Below are positions 8,445 to 16,212 of a DNA stretch of 34,969 bases, one piece after another (position 1 is the stretch's first letter; each line of letters starts with the position of its first letter). Both the position numbers and the translations under genes were made by a program. The notes under the pieces are model-generated. The model searched no databases, was not told where the DNA came from, and saw only the letters and a program-made list of their open reading frames with translations. Location: assembly GCF_016428645.1 (NCBI RefSeq), contig NZ_JAELXW010000113.1, positions 1-34,969 on the forward strand, in the 5' to 3' direction. This DNA is from Glycomyces salinus (GTDB lineage Bacteria; Actinomycetota; Actinomycetes; Mycobacteriales; Micromonosporaceae).

Positions 8445-9356
8445 TCATTCGTGGGCGGCGCGGGCGAATATCGGGTAGCCGTAGTGCCTCAGCAGCGGCA
8501 GCGCGACCGCGCTGGCCAGCCACCGGTCGACGCGGCTCTGGCCGTCCATCCACTCGCCGTCGGGCCGGACGGTGACCGGTCCGGTCGCCCGCCGGGACGG
8601 ATTGCCCGCGATCTCGTGTCGCTCGGGCACCCGCACGGTGCGCTCGTCCAGGAACGCCGAGTCGGGCGGCGGCTCGCCGACCAGTGCCGTGACCGCGTCG
8701 ACCGCCTCGCGAGGCGCGGCGGCGAAGTCCTCGTATCGCAACCTGAGGGCCCGATCCGGTCCTGCGCTGTGCAGCACGGCCTCGGCGCCGAGGTTGAGCA
8801 GGTCCCAGCGGAGTGTCGCGTCGACCGTGCCGGGGGTCCGCACCGGGTCGCCGGCGGCGCCGATGTACCGGCGGGTCCGCCAGGAGTACGCGCAGGCCCG
8901 GGGGTCGCGGACCAAGTGGACGAAGTACGGGTCAGCGCCCGGCAGGCCCCGCACCGCCATCGCGTACGAGGGCCGCTTGGAGGTGTCGACGATGGTCCGG
9001 CAGCCGGTGACCTCGGCGATCGCGGCGTAGACGCGGGCCATGGCGTTCCGGTAGCCGTCGAGCGCCGGCCAGTCGCCTCCCCGCAGCAGCCAGGGCAGGC
9101 GGGACTCGCGGACGACCTCGTGCTGCCAGCGGACCACCTGCTCGCGGTCCATGTCCTCCAGCCGGTCGAGCACCCGCGACCAGATCGGGCATTGCCGCAC
9201 CGGTTCGCCGCACGCGCATGGCGAGTCGTGAGTGAGGACCGGATCCCACAGGACGCGGATCTCGCCGGCCGAGAACCATCCGTCCAGCGCCCCGAGCACC
9301 TGCCCGATGAGCGTGCTTCCGCTGCGCCCGCGTCCGAGCACGTAGACCACGCGCAT
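8445..9356 (-). CDS. PAPS-dependent sulfotransferase family protein
   Basis: 303 residues. The 5'-phosphosulfate loop is LGRGRSGSTL (7-16) at the extreme N-terminus. The 3'-phosphate region is recognisable as TSKRPSYAMAVRGLPG followed by HLVRDPRACAYSW. Between them lies the CACGEPVRQCPIW cysteine motif common in actinobacterial members of this family. The enzyme should transfer sulfate from PAPS to an alcohol or carbohydrate acceptor; the acceptor cannot be read from the sequence. The start is supported by GGGAGG just upstream. It is separated from the AraC gene by 25 bp on the same strand but looks functionally unrelated. Confidence 0.8.
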   Translation of the reverse strand: MRVVYVLGRGRSGSTLIGQVLGALDGWFSAGEIRVLWDPVLTHDSPCACGEPVRQCPIWSRVLDRLEDMDREQVVRWQHEVVRESRLPWLLRGGDWPALDGYRNAMARVYAAIAEVTGCRTIVDTSKRPSYAMAVRGLPGADPYFVHLVRDPRACAYSWRTRRYIGAAGDPVRTPGTVDATLRWDLLNLGAEAVLHSAGPDRALRLRYEDFAAAPREAVDAVTALVGEPPPDSAFLDERTVRVPERHEIAGNPSRRATGPVTVRPDGEWMDGQSRVDRWLASAVALPLLRHYGYPIFARAAHE

Positions 9357-9672
9357 GAGACCTCCCAGGTGGGTCCACGACGGGCCGCGGCGCAGCCCGT
9401 TTGCCTTATGTGGGCCGTTTCACACCCCACCATAAGCGGGCGAAGTCGTGAAGTCGAGGGCGCGAACGAGAAACCGCGCCACCAATCGAAGAGACCTACT
9501 CGTTATGTGCATGTTATCGCTTCGTGTCCGTTTTTGATCCGGGAGCCGGTGCCGAACGCGCTCGGAAGGATCCGGTCGGGAAGCGGCGCGGGATTTCTTC
9601 AGGCGCGATGTCGAATCCGCCGATTCCGCTTCGACGTAGTGGTGAGGGCGCCGTCAAGGGCGCCTCGCCTGA
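9357..9672. other. Intergenic stretch between sulfotransferase and MFS remnant
   Basis: This stretch holds no gene I can support. It contains the inverted repeat at 9405-9436 and an AT-richer patch around 9480-9540. Just before the MFS remnant, GGGCGCC occurs twice 12 bp apart (9647-9665). The first 450 or so bases of the truncated transporter gene should have been here but have been replaced, so this is probably a rearrangement scar. Confidence 0.4.
9405..9436. promoter_or_regulatory. Inverted repeat upstream of the sulfotransferase gene
   Basis: CTTATG-TGGG (9405-9414) faces CCCA-C-CATAAG (9426-9436), giving 10 paired bases with one bulged C. It lies about 50 bp before the sulfotransferase start in an otherwise featureless leader. 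It could be an operator or a hairpin ending transcription from the right; the sequence does not decide. Confidence 0.35.
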
Positions 9673-10515
9673 GTCGGCCGACTCTTCCCGGACCCGAAGC
9701 GCAACGTGGCCGCGATGGGCGCGTACATGACCTGCTTCATGGGCGGGATGGCGGTCGCGCCGCTGGTCGGCGGGGTGATGATCGAGCACTGGTGGTGGGG
9801 CTCGGTGTTCCTGCTCGGAGTCCCGGTGATGGCGGTGGTCCTGATCGCGGCGCCGCGCGTGCTGCCGGAGTACCGCGCCACCTCCGCCGGACGCCCGGAC
9901 CTGCCGAGCGCGGCCCTGTCGCTGTCCTCGATCCTGCTCACCGTGGGCGCGCTCAAGTTGGCCGTCGGGGAGGGCCTGTCCTGGCGCCCGGTGGCCGCCG
10001 CCGCGGTCGGCCTGGCGCTGGGCGCGATCTTCGTCCGCCGCCAGCGCACCCTGGCCGACCCGCTGGTCATGGCCTCCGGTTTCCTGGCGTTCGCGCTGGT
10101 CGCACAGGGTGCGGCCGGGCTCGCCGCGATGGTCTGCGGGAGCGTCCTGAGCACCGCCGGCATCGGAGCGGTCGTCCCGTTCCTGATGAACGACGTCATC
10201 TCGCGCGCCCCGCAGGAGCGGGCCGGCTCGGCCGCGTCGCTGGTGCAGACCGCCAACGAGATCGGGATCGCGACCGGCATGGTCGTGCTCGGCAGCATCG
10301 GCACGGTCGTCTACCGCTCGGCGCTGACCTCCAGCACCGGCGGCGCCACCGGATCCTGGGTCGAGGGCTTCGGCCTGGCCGCCGCCGAGCAGGACCCGGT
10401 CCTGCTCGGCCATGTCCAGGACGCCTTCGTCTCGGGGTTCCGCGCGGTCGGCGTCTTCGGTGTCGCGGTGATGGCCGTCGTCCTCGTCCTGCGCCTCGGA
10501 CGCGGGCGTCGATGA
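9673..10515 (+). pseudogene. MFS drug-efflux transporter (DHA2 type), N-terminus missing
   Basis: The frame opens directly after a TGA at 9670 and reads VGRLFPDPKRNVAAMGAYMT, then MAVAPLVGGVMIEHWWWGSVFLLGVP. These match the region after transmembrane helix 4 of 14-helix DHA2 transporters, including the intact paralogue at 14526-16088. About 150 N-terminal residues (helices 1-4 and motif A) are absent, and 270 residues with the later helices remain. No ribosome binding site precedes the possible GTG (9706). The C-terminal half of the family is also shortened: after VLPEYR the sequence reaches the last helices sooner than in the intact homologue. It is most likely a non-functional fragment. Confidence 0.8.
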
Positions 10516-10552
10516 GCGGGAACCGCGAAGGCGGCCATGGCGTCTCAGACGC

Positions 10553-11074
10553 ATGAAGTTGAGAATCACCAGCATCCTCGCCGCCGCCGTCTTCGCCCTG
10601 ACCGCCTGCGGCCAGGCCGAAGACGGCGGCGGCTCGAGCCAGGACCCGAGCGACGGCTCCGGTGGCGGCTCGAGCCAGGACCCGAGCAACGGCTCCGGCA
10701 GCGACGCGCCCCCGACGATGCCCGAAGCGAGTTTCAGCGTCACCGAGACGGACGACGAACTCGAGGTCGTATTCGAGGCGACCGTGGAGATCGAGTCGGA
10801 CGGTTCCTGGGAGCGCACCGGGGACGGGCCCGACTCGGGTTCGCTCACCGCCGAGCAGGTCGCGCGCATCGACGAACTGTCCCAGGACCCCGACTTCCCG
10901 GAGGACCTCGACAACGACTTGATGTGCACGGCAGTGGAGCCGTCCTATGGCTGGGCCCTGACCGTCGGCGAGGACACGGTGACGAACGCCCAGGGCGGCT
11001 GCGCGTTCAGCGAACCCGCCGTCGAGATCGTCGACATCATCCAAGAGGCCGCCGACGTGGGCCCGACCCTGTAG
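10553..11074 (+). CDS. Small secreted lipoprotein of unknown function
   Basis: 173 residues. A short lipoprotein signal (MKLRITSILAAAVFALTAC) places the lipidated cysteine at 19. A low-complexity linker follows, with two copies of a GGSSQDPSxGSG unit (about 26-49), then an acidic beta-rich domain containing two cysteines (in DLMCTAVEP and GGCAFSEP) that could form a disulfide outside the cell. The globular part resembles a cystatin-like or small envelope domain, but I do not recognise a named family. No strong ribosome binding site is visible. It follows the MFS remnant by 37 bp and is closed by a hairpin. Confidence 0.75.
   Translation: MKLRITSILAAAVFALTACGQAEDGGGSSQDPSDGSGGGSSQDPSNGSGSDAPPTMPEASFSVTETDDELEVVFEATVEIESDGSWERTGDGPDSGSLTAEQVARIDELSQDPDFPEDLDNDLMCTAVEPSYGWALTVGEDTVTNAQGGCAFSEPAVEIVDIIQEAADVGPTL
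10628..10699 (+). repeat. Two tandem 36-bp repeats inside the lipoprotein linker
   Basis: Units 10628-10663 and 10664-10699 begin GGCGGCTCGAGCCAGGACCC and differ at two positions. The 36-bp length keeps the reading frame, so copy-number change would lengthen or shorten the surface linker without disrupting the protein. Confidence 0.9.
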
Positions 11075-11080
11075 CCGAAT

Positions 11081-11111
11081 CCCCGCCTCAGGTCGAGGGC
11101 CTGCGGCGGGG
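11081..11111. terminator. Hairpin between convergent lipoprotein and TIGR03086 genes
   Basis: Outer arms CCCCGCC (11081-11087) and GGCGGGG (11105-11111) pair perfectly. Inside, CAGG (11089-11092) and CCTG (11100-11103) extend the stem. It lies between two convergent stop codons and can serve both. Confidence 0.6.
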
Positions 11112-11116
11112 GCCGG

Positions 11117-11686
11117 TCAGGCTTCGGGCCGCCAGGACGGGTCGCGGCCGATGAAGGCCGCGAACCTGTCCTGCGGGGAGGCGTCGTCGGGGACCGGCAC
11201 GGCCGGGCCGAACTGGCCGCTGTCGCGCAGCATCCGCTCGATCGGCTCCATGGCCGCCAGCGCGGCGCGGCAGCGCTCCTGGCCCAGTTCCGGTTCGCGG
11301 CCGAGCGCTTTGGCGAGGTCCCACGAGTGCATCCAGACGTCGGCGGTGTAGAACTCGTCGATCGCCTCGTCCACGGGCTTGTCGCCGGTGTGCGGGTTGT
11401 GGAGCACCCGCCCGGCGGGGCCGTCGAGGATGCCCTGGATGTCGGACACATGCCGCCTCCAGGCGGCGGCCGGATCGACCGCGACGTCCAGGGGTTCCAG
11501 TTCGATCCGCGCTCCCTTGAGGAAGCCGCGGGACCAGTCGATCAGATGCTTCACCACGTCCAACGCGGTCCACTCCGCGACCGGGCTCGGGCGCGCCCAG
11601 TCCTCGACCGCCGCGGCTTCGACCAGCGCGGTGAACCGGGCGGCGTCCCGCGCGTGCCGCTCGGCGGGGCCGTCTTGCGCGGGCAT
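11117..11686 (-). CDS. TIGR03086-family metal-binding protein (DinB/MDMPI-like)
   Basis: 189 residues of the mycothiol-dependent maleylpyruvate isomerase-like superfamily, subfamily TIGR03086. The N-terminal helix carries H47 (VVKHLID), and the ADVWMHSWDLAKALG motif supplies D116 and H120 in the D-x3-H spacing expected for the metal site. The ATG directly abuts the TAG of the SRPBCC gene (TAGATG), so it is translated as part of an ArsR-SRPBCC-TIGR03086 operon. Members are often called by mycothiol or DinB-like names, but few have a proven reaction. No substrate is assigned. Confidence 0.83.
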   Translation of the reverse strand: MPAQDGPAERHARDAARFTALVEAAAVEDWARPSPVAEWTALDVVKHLIDWSRGFLKGARIELEPLDVAVDPAAAWRRHVSDIQGILDGPAGRVLHNPHTGDKPVDEAIDEFYTADVWMHSWDLAKALGREPELGQERCRAALAAMEPIERMLRDSGQFGPAVPVPDDASPQDRFAAFIGRDPSWRPEA

Positions 11687-12172
11687 CTACTCGGATTCCT
11701 TGGCGAGCAGTTCGTCGAGCTTCTCGTAGCCTTCGCGGACGCCCTCGTCCATGCCGCTGGCCAGGATGCCGTCGCGGGCCTGGAAGTCCTCGACGACGCT
11801 GAGCACCCGCAGCCGCGTGCGCCCGCCGTCGAGCGCCTCGAAGGTCAGCGTCTCCAGCGCGACTCCGTCGGGTTCACCCTCGTAGGTGAAGGTCCACACG
11901 ATCCGCTCGTTCGGCCGCACCTCGTGGAAGCTGCCGAAGAAGGCGGCGACCTCCTCGCCGGCGCGGTCGTTGGCGAAGGCCCACTCGCCGCCGGTGCGGA
12001 CGTCCCACCGGATGATCCGCGTGGTGATCGAGCGCGGCCCGACCCACTGCGTGTAGAGGTCGGGATCGACGTGGGCGCGGTACACCTGCTCGGGCGCGGC
12101 GTCGAACTCCCGGGTGATCTCGATCGTCGGCACCTTCGGGTCGGCCGCGATCGTTGTCTCTTGCCTGGTCAT
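11687..12172 (-). CDS. SRPBCC / AHSA1-type START-fold protein
   Basis: 161 residues with the classic Aha1-C/SRPBCC pattern: ITREFDAAPEQVYRAHVDP near the N-terminus, the central TGGEWAF, and a final amphipathic helix ending in GYEKLDELLAKE. Such proteins form a helix-grip hydrophobic pocket. Its start overlaps the stop of the ArsR gene by 4 bp (ATGA). The ArsR plus SRPBCC pairing is widespread in actinobacteria. The ligand is unknown; it may sequester or sense a small hydrophobic molecule, which is inference. Confidence 0.88.
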   Translation of the reverse strand: MTRQETTIAADPKVPTIEITREFDAAPEQVYRAHVDPDLYTQWVGPRSITTRIIRWDVRTGGEWAFANDRAGEEVAAFFGSFHEVRPNERIVWTFTYEGEPDGVALETLTFEALDGGRTRLRVLSVVEDFQARDGILASGMDEGVREGYEKLDELLAKESE

Positions 12173-12537
12173 GGTGTGTCCTCCTGGTCGGTCGGCCGCT
12201 CATCGTCGCCCTCGGCCATCCGGCTCAGCAGGGCGTCGAGGCGGCGGTAGCGTTCCTCGGCTTCTCGGCGGTAGCGCTCGATCCACGTCGTCATCGAGTC
12301 GAGCGCCCCTGCGTTCAGATGGACCGGTCGGCGCTGGGCGTCCCTGCTGCGTGTCACCAGTCCGGCCTCCTCGAGCACCTTCACGTGCTTGGAGATCGCC
12401 TGGAGGCTCACGTCATAGGGCTCGGCCAGCTCACCCACGGTCGCGTCCGAAACAGCCAACCGGGCCACCAGGTCCCGCCGAGTCGAATCGGCGAGCGCCC
12501 CGAACGCCCGATCGAGCTGATCCGTACTGTCGTCCAC
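12169..12537 (-). CDS. ArsR-family winged-helix repressor
   Basis: 122 residues. The winged helix-turn-helix covers about 8-80 with FGALADSTRRDLVARLA, the recognition helix VSLQAISKHVKVLEEAGLV and the wing TRSRDAQRRPVHLN. No cysteine cluster for metal sensing is present, as in other ArsR proteins paired with SRPBCC partners. It heads a three-gene operon. Two palindromic boxes lie at 12547-12608 just upstream, a strong sign of autoregulation. Confidence 0.9.
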   Translation of the reverse strand: MDDSTDQLDRAFGALADSTRRDLVARLAVSDATVGELAEPYDVSLQAISKHVKVLEEAGLVTRSRDAQRRPVHLNAGALDSMTTWIERYRREAEERYRRLDALLSRMAEGDDERPTDQEDTP

Positions 12538-12546
12538 TGATCATCC

Positions 12547-12608
12547 TCAACTAATCGGTTGAATAAGACCCTAGTCCGACCTCTGACCGTTGTCAACCAA
12601 CCGGTTGA
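12547..12608. promoter_or_regulatory. Two palindromic boxes, probable ArsR operators
   Basis: Box 1 (12547-12562) reads TCAACT-AATC-GGTTGA and box 2 (12593-12608) reads TCAACC-AACC-GGTTGA. Box 2 is a perfect 6-bp inverted repeat around a 4-bp spacer and box 1 has one mismatch. Box starts are 46 bp apart. Box 1 lies 10 bp from the ArsR start codon. Both continue with AATA on the right side. Autoregulatory use is inferred from position and symmetry. Confidence 0.72.
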
Positions 12609-12687
12609 ATACGCGCCCCTATGTTTGACGAAGGCAATCCGCCGGTTCTGAACTTCCGATCGATCCGAACCGGGCTATGTCGGGGAT

Positions 12688-12702
12688 CCTTACTTTGTAC
12701 GG
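12688..12702. promoter_or_regulatory. TetR operator copy 1 (upstream of the TetR gene)
   Basis: CCTTAC-TTT-GTACGG is a one-mismatch version of the perfect CCTTACnnnGTAAGG palindromes found upstream of the neighbouring oxidoreductase gene. It sits 28 bp before the TetR start codon, suggesting autoregulation. Confidence 0.65.
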
Positions 12703-12729
12703 TAGCTTCACGGACGAGGAGTTGATGCC

Positions 12730-13407
12730 GTGGCGAGGCGGGGCGAGGCGCAGGTCCGGCTGACCCGCGGCCGGGTCTTGGAGGCCGCGTGCGCGCTGGC
12801 CGACGAGGACGGGCTCGCCTCGCTGACCATGCGGAGCCTGGCCGCCTCGCTCGGGGTGGAGGCGATGTCGCTGTACCACCACGTGGCGGGGAAGCAGGCC
12901 GTCCTCGACGGACTGGTCGACCTCGTCATGGCCGAGATCGAACGGGCCGTCGCCGAGGCCGACGGGCCCGAGCCGGAACGGGACTGGAAGACCGCGATGC
13001 GGGTCCGGGTGCTGACGGCCCGGGAGGTGATGCTCCGGCATCCGTGGGCGCCGGGGTTGATCGAGTCGCGCGGCGAAGCGAGTTTCTCGATCGTGCGCTA
13101 TCTGGACGGCGTAGTGGGTCTGATGGTGCGCGGCGGGTTCTCCTACGGCCTGGCCCATCGGGCGCTGCACGCCCTGGAGAGTCGGGCGCTGGGTTTCTCG
13201 CAGGAGATGTTCCGGCCCGGCGGCGACGATGACGGCGGGTCGCTGGAGGCGGTGGCCGATCAGGTTCCGAATCTGGCCGCGATGGTGGCCGCAGCGGTGC
13301 ACGATCAGCCCGACACGCGGCTGGGCTGGTGCGACGACCAGGCGGAGTTCGAGTTCGCGCTGGATCTGATTCTGGACGGTCTGGACCGGTTGCGCGGCCG
13401 GGAGTGA
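12730..13407 (+). CDS. TetR/AcrR-family regulator with TetR_C_1-type C-terminal domain
   Basis: 225 residues. The N-terminal helix-turn-helix is LTRGRVLEAACALADEDGL followed by LTMRSLAASLGVEAMSLYHHV (about 11-57). The C-terminal domain resembles the TetR_C_1 effector-binding class of drug-responsive repressors. The start is GTG 12730, backed by a GAGGAG ribosome binding site 8 bases away; the nearby ATG at 12725 is out of frame. It precedes a quinone-oxidoreductase-type gene, and both share the palindrome CCTTACnnnGTAAGG. It therefore very probably represses itself and the oxidoreductase. Confidence 0.87.
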   Translation: MARRGEAQVRLTRGRVLEAACALADEDGLASLTMRSLAASLGVEAMSLYHHVAGKQAVLDGLVDLVMAEIERAVAEADGPEPERDWKTAMRVRVLTAREVMLRHPWAPGLIESRGEASFSIVRYLDGVVGLMVRGGFSYGLAHRALHALESRALGFSQEMFRPGGDDDGGSLEAVADQVPNLAAMVAAAVHDQPDTRLGWCDDQAEFEFALDLILDGLDRLRGRE

Positions 13408-13453
13408 TCGGATTCGGCGGTTTCGGATGTCGGCACGTCACGCCCATTGACAG

Positions 13454-13492
13454 CCTTACAGGGTAAGGATACTTTGGCCTTACGAAGTAAGG
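13454..13492. promoter_or_regulatory. TetR operator copies 2 and 3 (upstream of the oxidoreductase gene)
   Basis: Two perfect palindromes, CCTTAC-AGG-GTAAGG (13454-13468) and CCTTAC-GAA-GTAAGG (13478-13492), lie 24 bp apart and end 13 bp before the oxidoreductase start. A third copy precedes the TetR gene. Two adjacent dimer sites suggest strong or cooperative repression. Confidence 0.8.
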
Positions 13493-13505
13493 GAATGGAG
13501 GAGCC

Positions 13506-14498
13506 ATGAAGGCCATCGTTCAAACCGCATACGGCCCGCCCGAGCAGGTCCTGCGCCCGGCCGAAGTCAAACGACCCGTCCCCGGCAAGGGCGAAGTCCT
13601 CGTCCGAGTGGCCGCCACCGGCGTCAACACGCCCGACTGGATCGCGATCGCCGGCGAGCCCCGCATGCTCAGGCGCCGGTCCGACCTGCGGGCACCGGGA
13701 GCGATCCGCGGCACCGACCTCGCCGGCGTGGTCGAGGCGATCGGAGCGGACGTGACCGATCTGCGCGAAGGCGACCGCGTCTTCGGATCGGTCTGGACCA
13801 GCAAGATCACCACCACCGGCACCTTCGCCGAGTACACCGTCGCGCGCGCCGACCGGGTGATGAGGCTGCCGGAGGCGATCGACACCGTCGAAGCCGGGGC
13901 CGCGGTCATGTCGGGCCTGACCGCCCTGTGCGCCATCCGGCAGACCGCCCGCGCGCGGCCGGGCCAGAAGGTCCTGATCAACGGCGCCTCCGGCGGTGTG
14001 GGCACCTTCGCGGTGCAACTGGCCGCGCTCGAGGGCGCCGAGGTCACCGCCGTCTGCGGGCCGTCTAACGTCGACCTGGTCGCCGAGCTGGGCGCGGCCC
14101 GCGTCCTCGACTACACCCGCGGCGACTTCACCTCCGAGGCCGGACACTACGACGTCATACTCGACAACGTCATGAACCATCCGCCGCGCCGGGTCGCCCG
14201 GGCCCTGGCCGAGGGCGGCGTCCTCATGCCCAACAGCGTCGGCAACAGCGGCGGCCTGCTCGCCGGGCTGCCGCGGATGGGCCGCGCGGCCCTGATGGGC
14301 CGCCTGGGGCGGACCGACGTGAGGTTCGTGTCCACCGAGCACAACCGGGAGGACCTCTCCGTCCTGGCCGGGCTGCTCGAATCGGGCGGGCTGAAGGTCG
14401 TGCTGGACCGCACCTACGGGTTCGAGGAGATCCCGAAGGCCGTGGCGCGCATGTTCAGCCACCGCGCACGCGGCAACATCGCCGTCACCGTGCCCTGA
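13506..14498 (+). CDS. Zinc-independent MDR alcohol dehydrogenase / NAD(P)H quinone oxidoreductase
   Basis: 330 residues of the medium-chain dehydrogenase/reductase superfamily, quinone-reductase branch. The N-terminal GroES-like domain begins MKAIVQTAYGPPEQVLRP. The Rossmann domain has GASGGVG (160-166), the NADPH-loop form of the quinone reductase branch. The zinc-binding cysteines of alcohol dehydrogenases are not seen. AGGAG precedes the ATG. Two TetR boxes in its promoter predict induction by a small electrophile or quinone-like compound sensed by the upstream TetR protein. The natural substrate is unknown. Confidence 0.87.
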   Translation: MKAIVQTAYGPPEQVLRPAEVKRPVPGKGEVLVRVAATGVNTPDWIAIAGEPRMLRRRSDLRAPGAIRGTDLAGVVEAIGADVTDLREGDRVFGSVWTSKITTTGTFAEYTVARADRVMRLPEAIDTVEAGAAVMSGLTALCAIRQTARARPGQKVLINGASGGVGTFAVQLAALEGAEVTAVCGPSNVDLVAELGAARVLDYTRGDFTSEAGHYDVILDNVMNHPPRRVARALAEGGVLMPNSVGNSGGLLAGLPRMGRAALMGRLGRTDVRFVSTEHNREDLSVLAGLLESGGLKVVLDRTYGFEEIPKAVARMFSHRARGNIAVTVP

Positions 14499-14501
14499 GC
14501 C

Positions 14502-14517
14502 CGCGGTGGGGACCGCG
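14502..14517. terminator. Short hairpin between convergent oxidoreductase and MFS genes
   Basis: CGCGGT (14502-14507) and ACCGCG (14512-14517) pair around a GGGG loop, placed between two convergent stop codons. The stem is short and lacks a T tract, so it is a weak candidate. Confidence 0.4.
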
Positions 14518-14525
14518 ACCGTCGA

Positions 14526-16088
14526 TCACGTCCCGGCCCTGTCCGAGCGCCTGGCGAGAGTGACTTTCACCAGGACCGCGGCGGCCGCCGTGAGCACGGC
14601 GCCGACGACGGCGTACACCTGGAATCCCTGCGCCGTGGCCTCCTGGACGGCCGCGAGCAGCTCGGGGCCGTGCGCGGGAAGGCTCTCAGCGATGTCTGCT
14701 CCCTCGTGGACACTGGATCGTGCCTCCTCGGCCGCCGCCTCCGGCACATCCGGCGGCACGGAGTCCGGCAGCGAGGTCCGGTAGACGAACACGCCGACCG
14801 CACCACCGACCGCCACGCCCAAGGCCGTGCCCAACTCGCCCCCGACCTCCTGCGCCGCGGCCGCCGAACCGGCCTGTTCGGTCGGGGCGCCGGAGATGAT
14901 CAAGTCGCTGACGAGCGAGAACCCCGCCCCCTGCCCGAGCCCGACGATCGCGAACGCGCCGATCAGCACCGGCAGCGACACCTCCACGTCGACCACTCCG
15001 GCCACAAGGGCCGCACCTAGGGCCGCCACCGCGAGCCCGCCGGCGACCACGGCGGGCGCACCGAACCGCGCGGCGAGCGCCGGGGCGCTCATCGCTCCGA
15101 GGATGTTGACCGCGATGAACGGCAGCGTCCACAGCCCGGCGGCCAGCGGGGAGAGCTCGGCGACCCACTGGAGATACTGCGTGAACAGGTAGAACAGCCC
15201 GGTCACGCCGATGCCCACGATCGGCAGCGTCGCCAGCGAGACCGCCACCTGGCGGTTGGCCAGCAGCGACAGGTCGAACAGCGGCTCGCTCAGCCGACGC
15301 TGCCGGCGTATGAACACCGTCAGCACGAGCATTCCGCCGACGGCGATCGCGAGGTTCGGCCAGACCGAACCCGAACCGGTCTCCTGGCCGGCGGCCAGTT
15401 CCTGCAGGCCGTAGACCACCGCGAGCATTCCCGTCACCGACAGCGCGACGCTGGCCGGATCGATTCTGACGCGGACCAGCTCGCGCCGTTCGGGCAGCAG
15501 CCGGGGGCCGACGAGCACCAGCAGGAGCATCGGCGGCACGTTGATCAGGAAGACCGATCCCCACCAGAAGAACTCGAGCAGCGCACCGCCGATGAGCGGG
15601 CCGACCGCGCCGCCGACCGAGAAGGCGCTGAACATGATGGCGATCGCGAGGCGGCGCTGGCGCTCGTCGCGGAACATGACCCGAAGCAGCGAGTACAGCG
15701 AAGGCATCAAGGTCGCGCCGGCGATGCCCAGCAGGGCCCGGACCGCGATGAGCATCGAGGCGCTGACCGAGAACGCGGCGAGCGCCGACAGTGCGGCGAA
15801 CGCCGCCGAACCGGTCAGCAGCAGCTTGCGCGGGCCGATGCGATCTCCCAAGCGCCCCATGGCGACCAGGCACCCGGCGATCAAGAACCCATAAATGTGG
15901 ACGATCCACAGCCCCTGGGTCGGCGAGGGATCCAGATCGGCGCTGAGGGTGGGGAGCGCGAAGAACAGCACGGTCAGGTCGGTCGCGAGCATGAGCATGG
16001 GCAGCACCAGCAGCGCCAGGCCGCCCCACTCGCGCCTCGATGCGCGCTCGGAGGTTCCGGATGGGGACTGGCCTTCGGGAACGGCCAT
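14526..16088 (-). CDS. MFS transporter, DHA2 (14-helix) multidrug efflux family
   Basis: 520 residues, the usual length for the SmvA/LfrA/QacA-like DHA2 family. Helix 1 contains the D-T/L-T-V pattern (LATDLTVLFFALPTL), motif A is GRLGDRIGPRK, and motif C is present as VGGAVGPLIGGALLEFFWWGSVFLINVP. It should expel cationic or amphipathic compounds using the proton gradient. The GGAG seven bases upstream supports the start. A divergent TetR gene lies across a 124-bp gap that holds a perfect 23-bp operator, so expression is almost certainly TetR-controlled. The remnant at 9673-10515 is a broken relative. Confidence 0.9.
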   Translation of the reverse strand: MAVPEGQSPSGTSERASRREWGGLALLVLPMLMLATDLTVLFFALPTLSADLDPSPTQGLWIVHIYGFLIAGCLVAMGRLGDRIGPRKLLLTGSAAFAALSALAAFSVSASMLIAVRALLGIAGATLMPSLYSLLRVMFRDERQRRLAIAIMFSAFSVGGAVGPLIGGALLEFFWWGSVFLINVPPMLLLVLVGPRLLPERRELVRVRIDPASVALSVTGMLAVVYGLQELAAGQETGSGSVWPNLAIAVGGMLVLTVFIRRQRRLSEPLFDLSLLANRQVAVSLATLPIVGIGVTGLFYLFTQYLQWVAELSPLAAGLWTLPFIAVNILGAMSAPALAARFGAPAVVAGGLAVAALGAALVAGVVDVEVSLPVLIGAFAIVGLGQGAGFSLVSDLIISGAPTEQAGSAAAAQEVGGELGTALGVAVGGAVGVFVYRTSLPDSVPPDVPEAAAEEARSSVHEGADIAESLPAHGPELLAAVQEATAQGFQVYAVVGAVLTAAAAVLVKVTLARRSDRAGT

Positions 16089-16110
16089 GGGAGGTCTCCT
16101 TCGAGTCCTT

Positions 16111-16133
16111 TTACGTTACGACTCGTAACGTAA
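16111..16133. promoter_or_regulatory. Perfect TetR operator between divergent MFS and TetR genes
   Basis: Two 10-bp arms, TTACGTTACG (16111-16120) and CGTAACGTAA (16124-16133), are exact inverted copies around an ACT spacer. The site is 23 bp upstream of the MFS start and 80 bp before the TetR start. A close copy of one arm recurs at 17371-17380 upstream of the ABC exporter. Confidence 0.88.
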
Positions 16134-16212
16134 CAGAAGTTCGCGCCGGCGGCCATTCCGGCCCGGCGTTAGATCGATTACCGGCGAGAACACCACCGGT
16201 AGAGTGGGCGCC

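Noticed and set aside
9278..9310. CCATCC inside the sulfotransferase gene as a SigK -35
   Set aside because: No CGAAT-like -10 follows at 15 bp and it lies inside a coding region.
8045..10556. Long plus-strand open frames across the AraC and sulfotransferase genes
   Set aside because: They are antisense to two genes with clear motifs and run through the intergenic rearranged stretch without any family resemblance.
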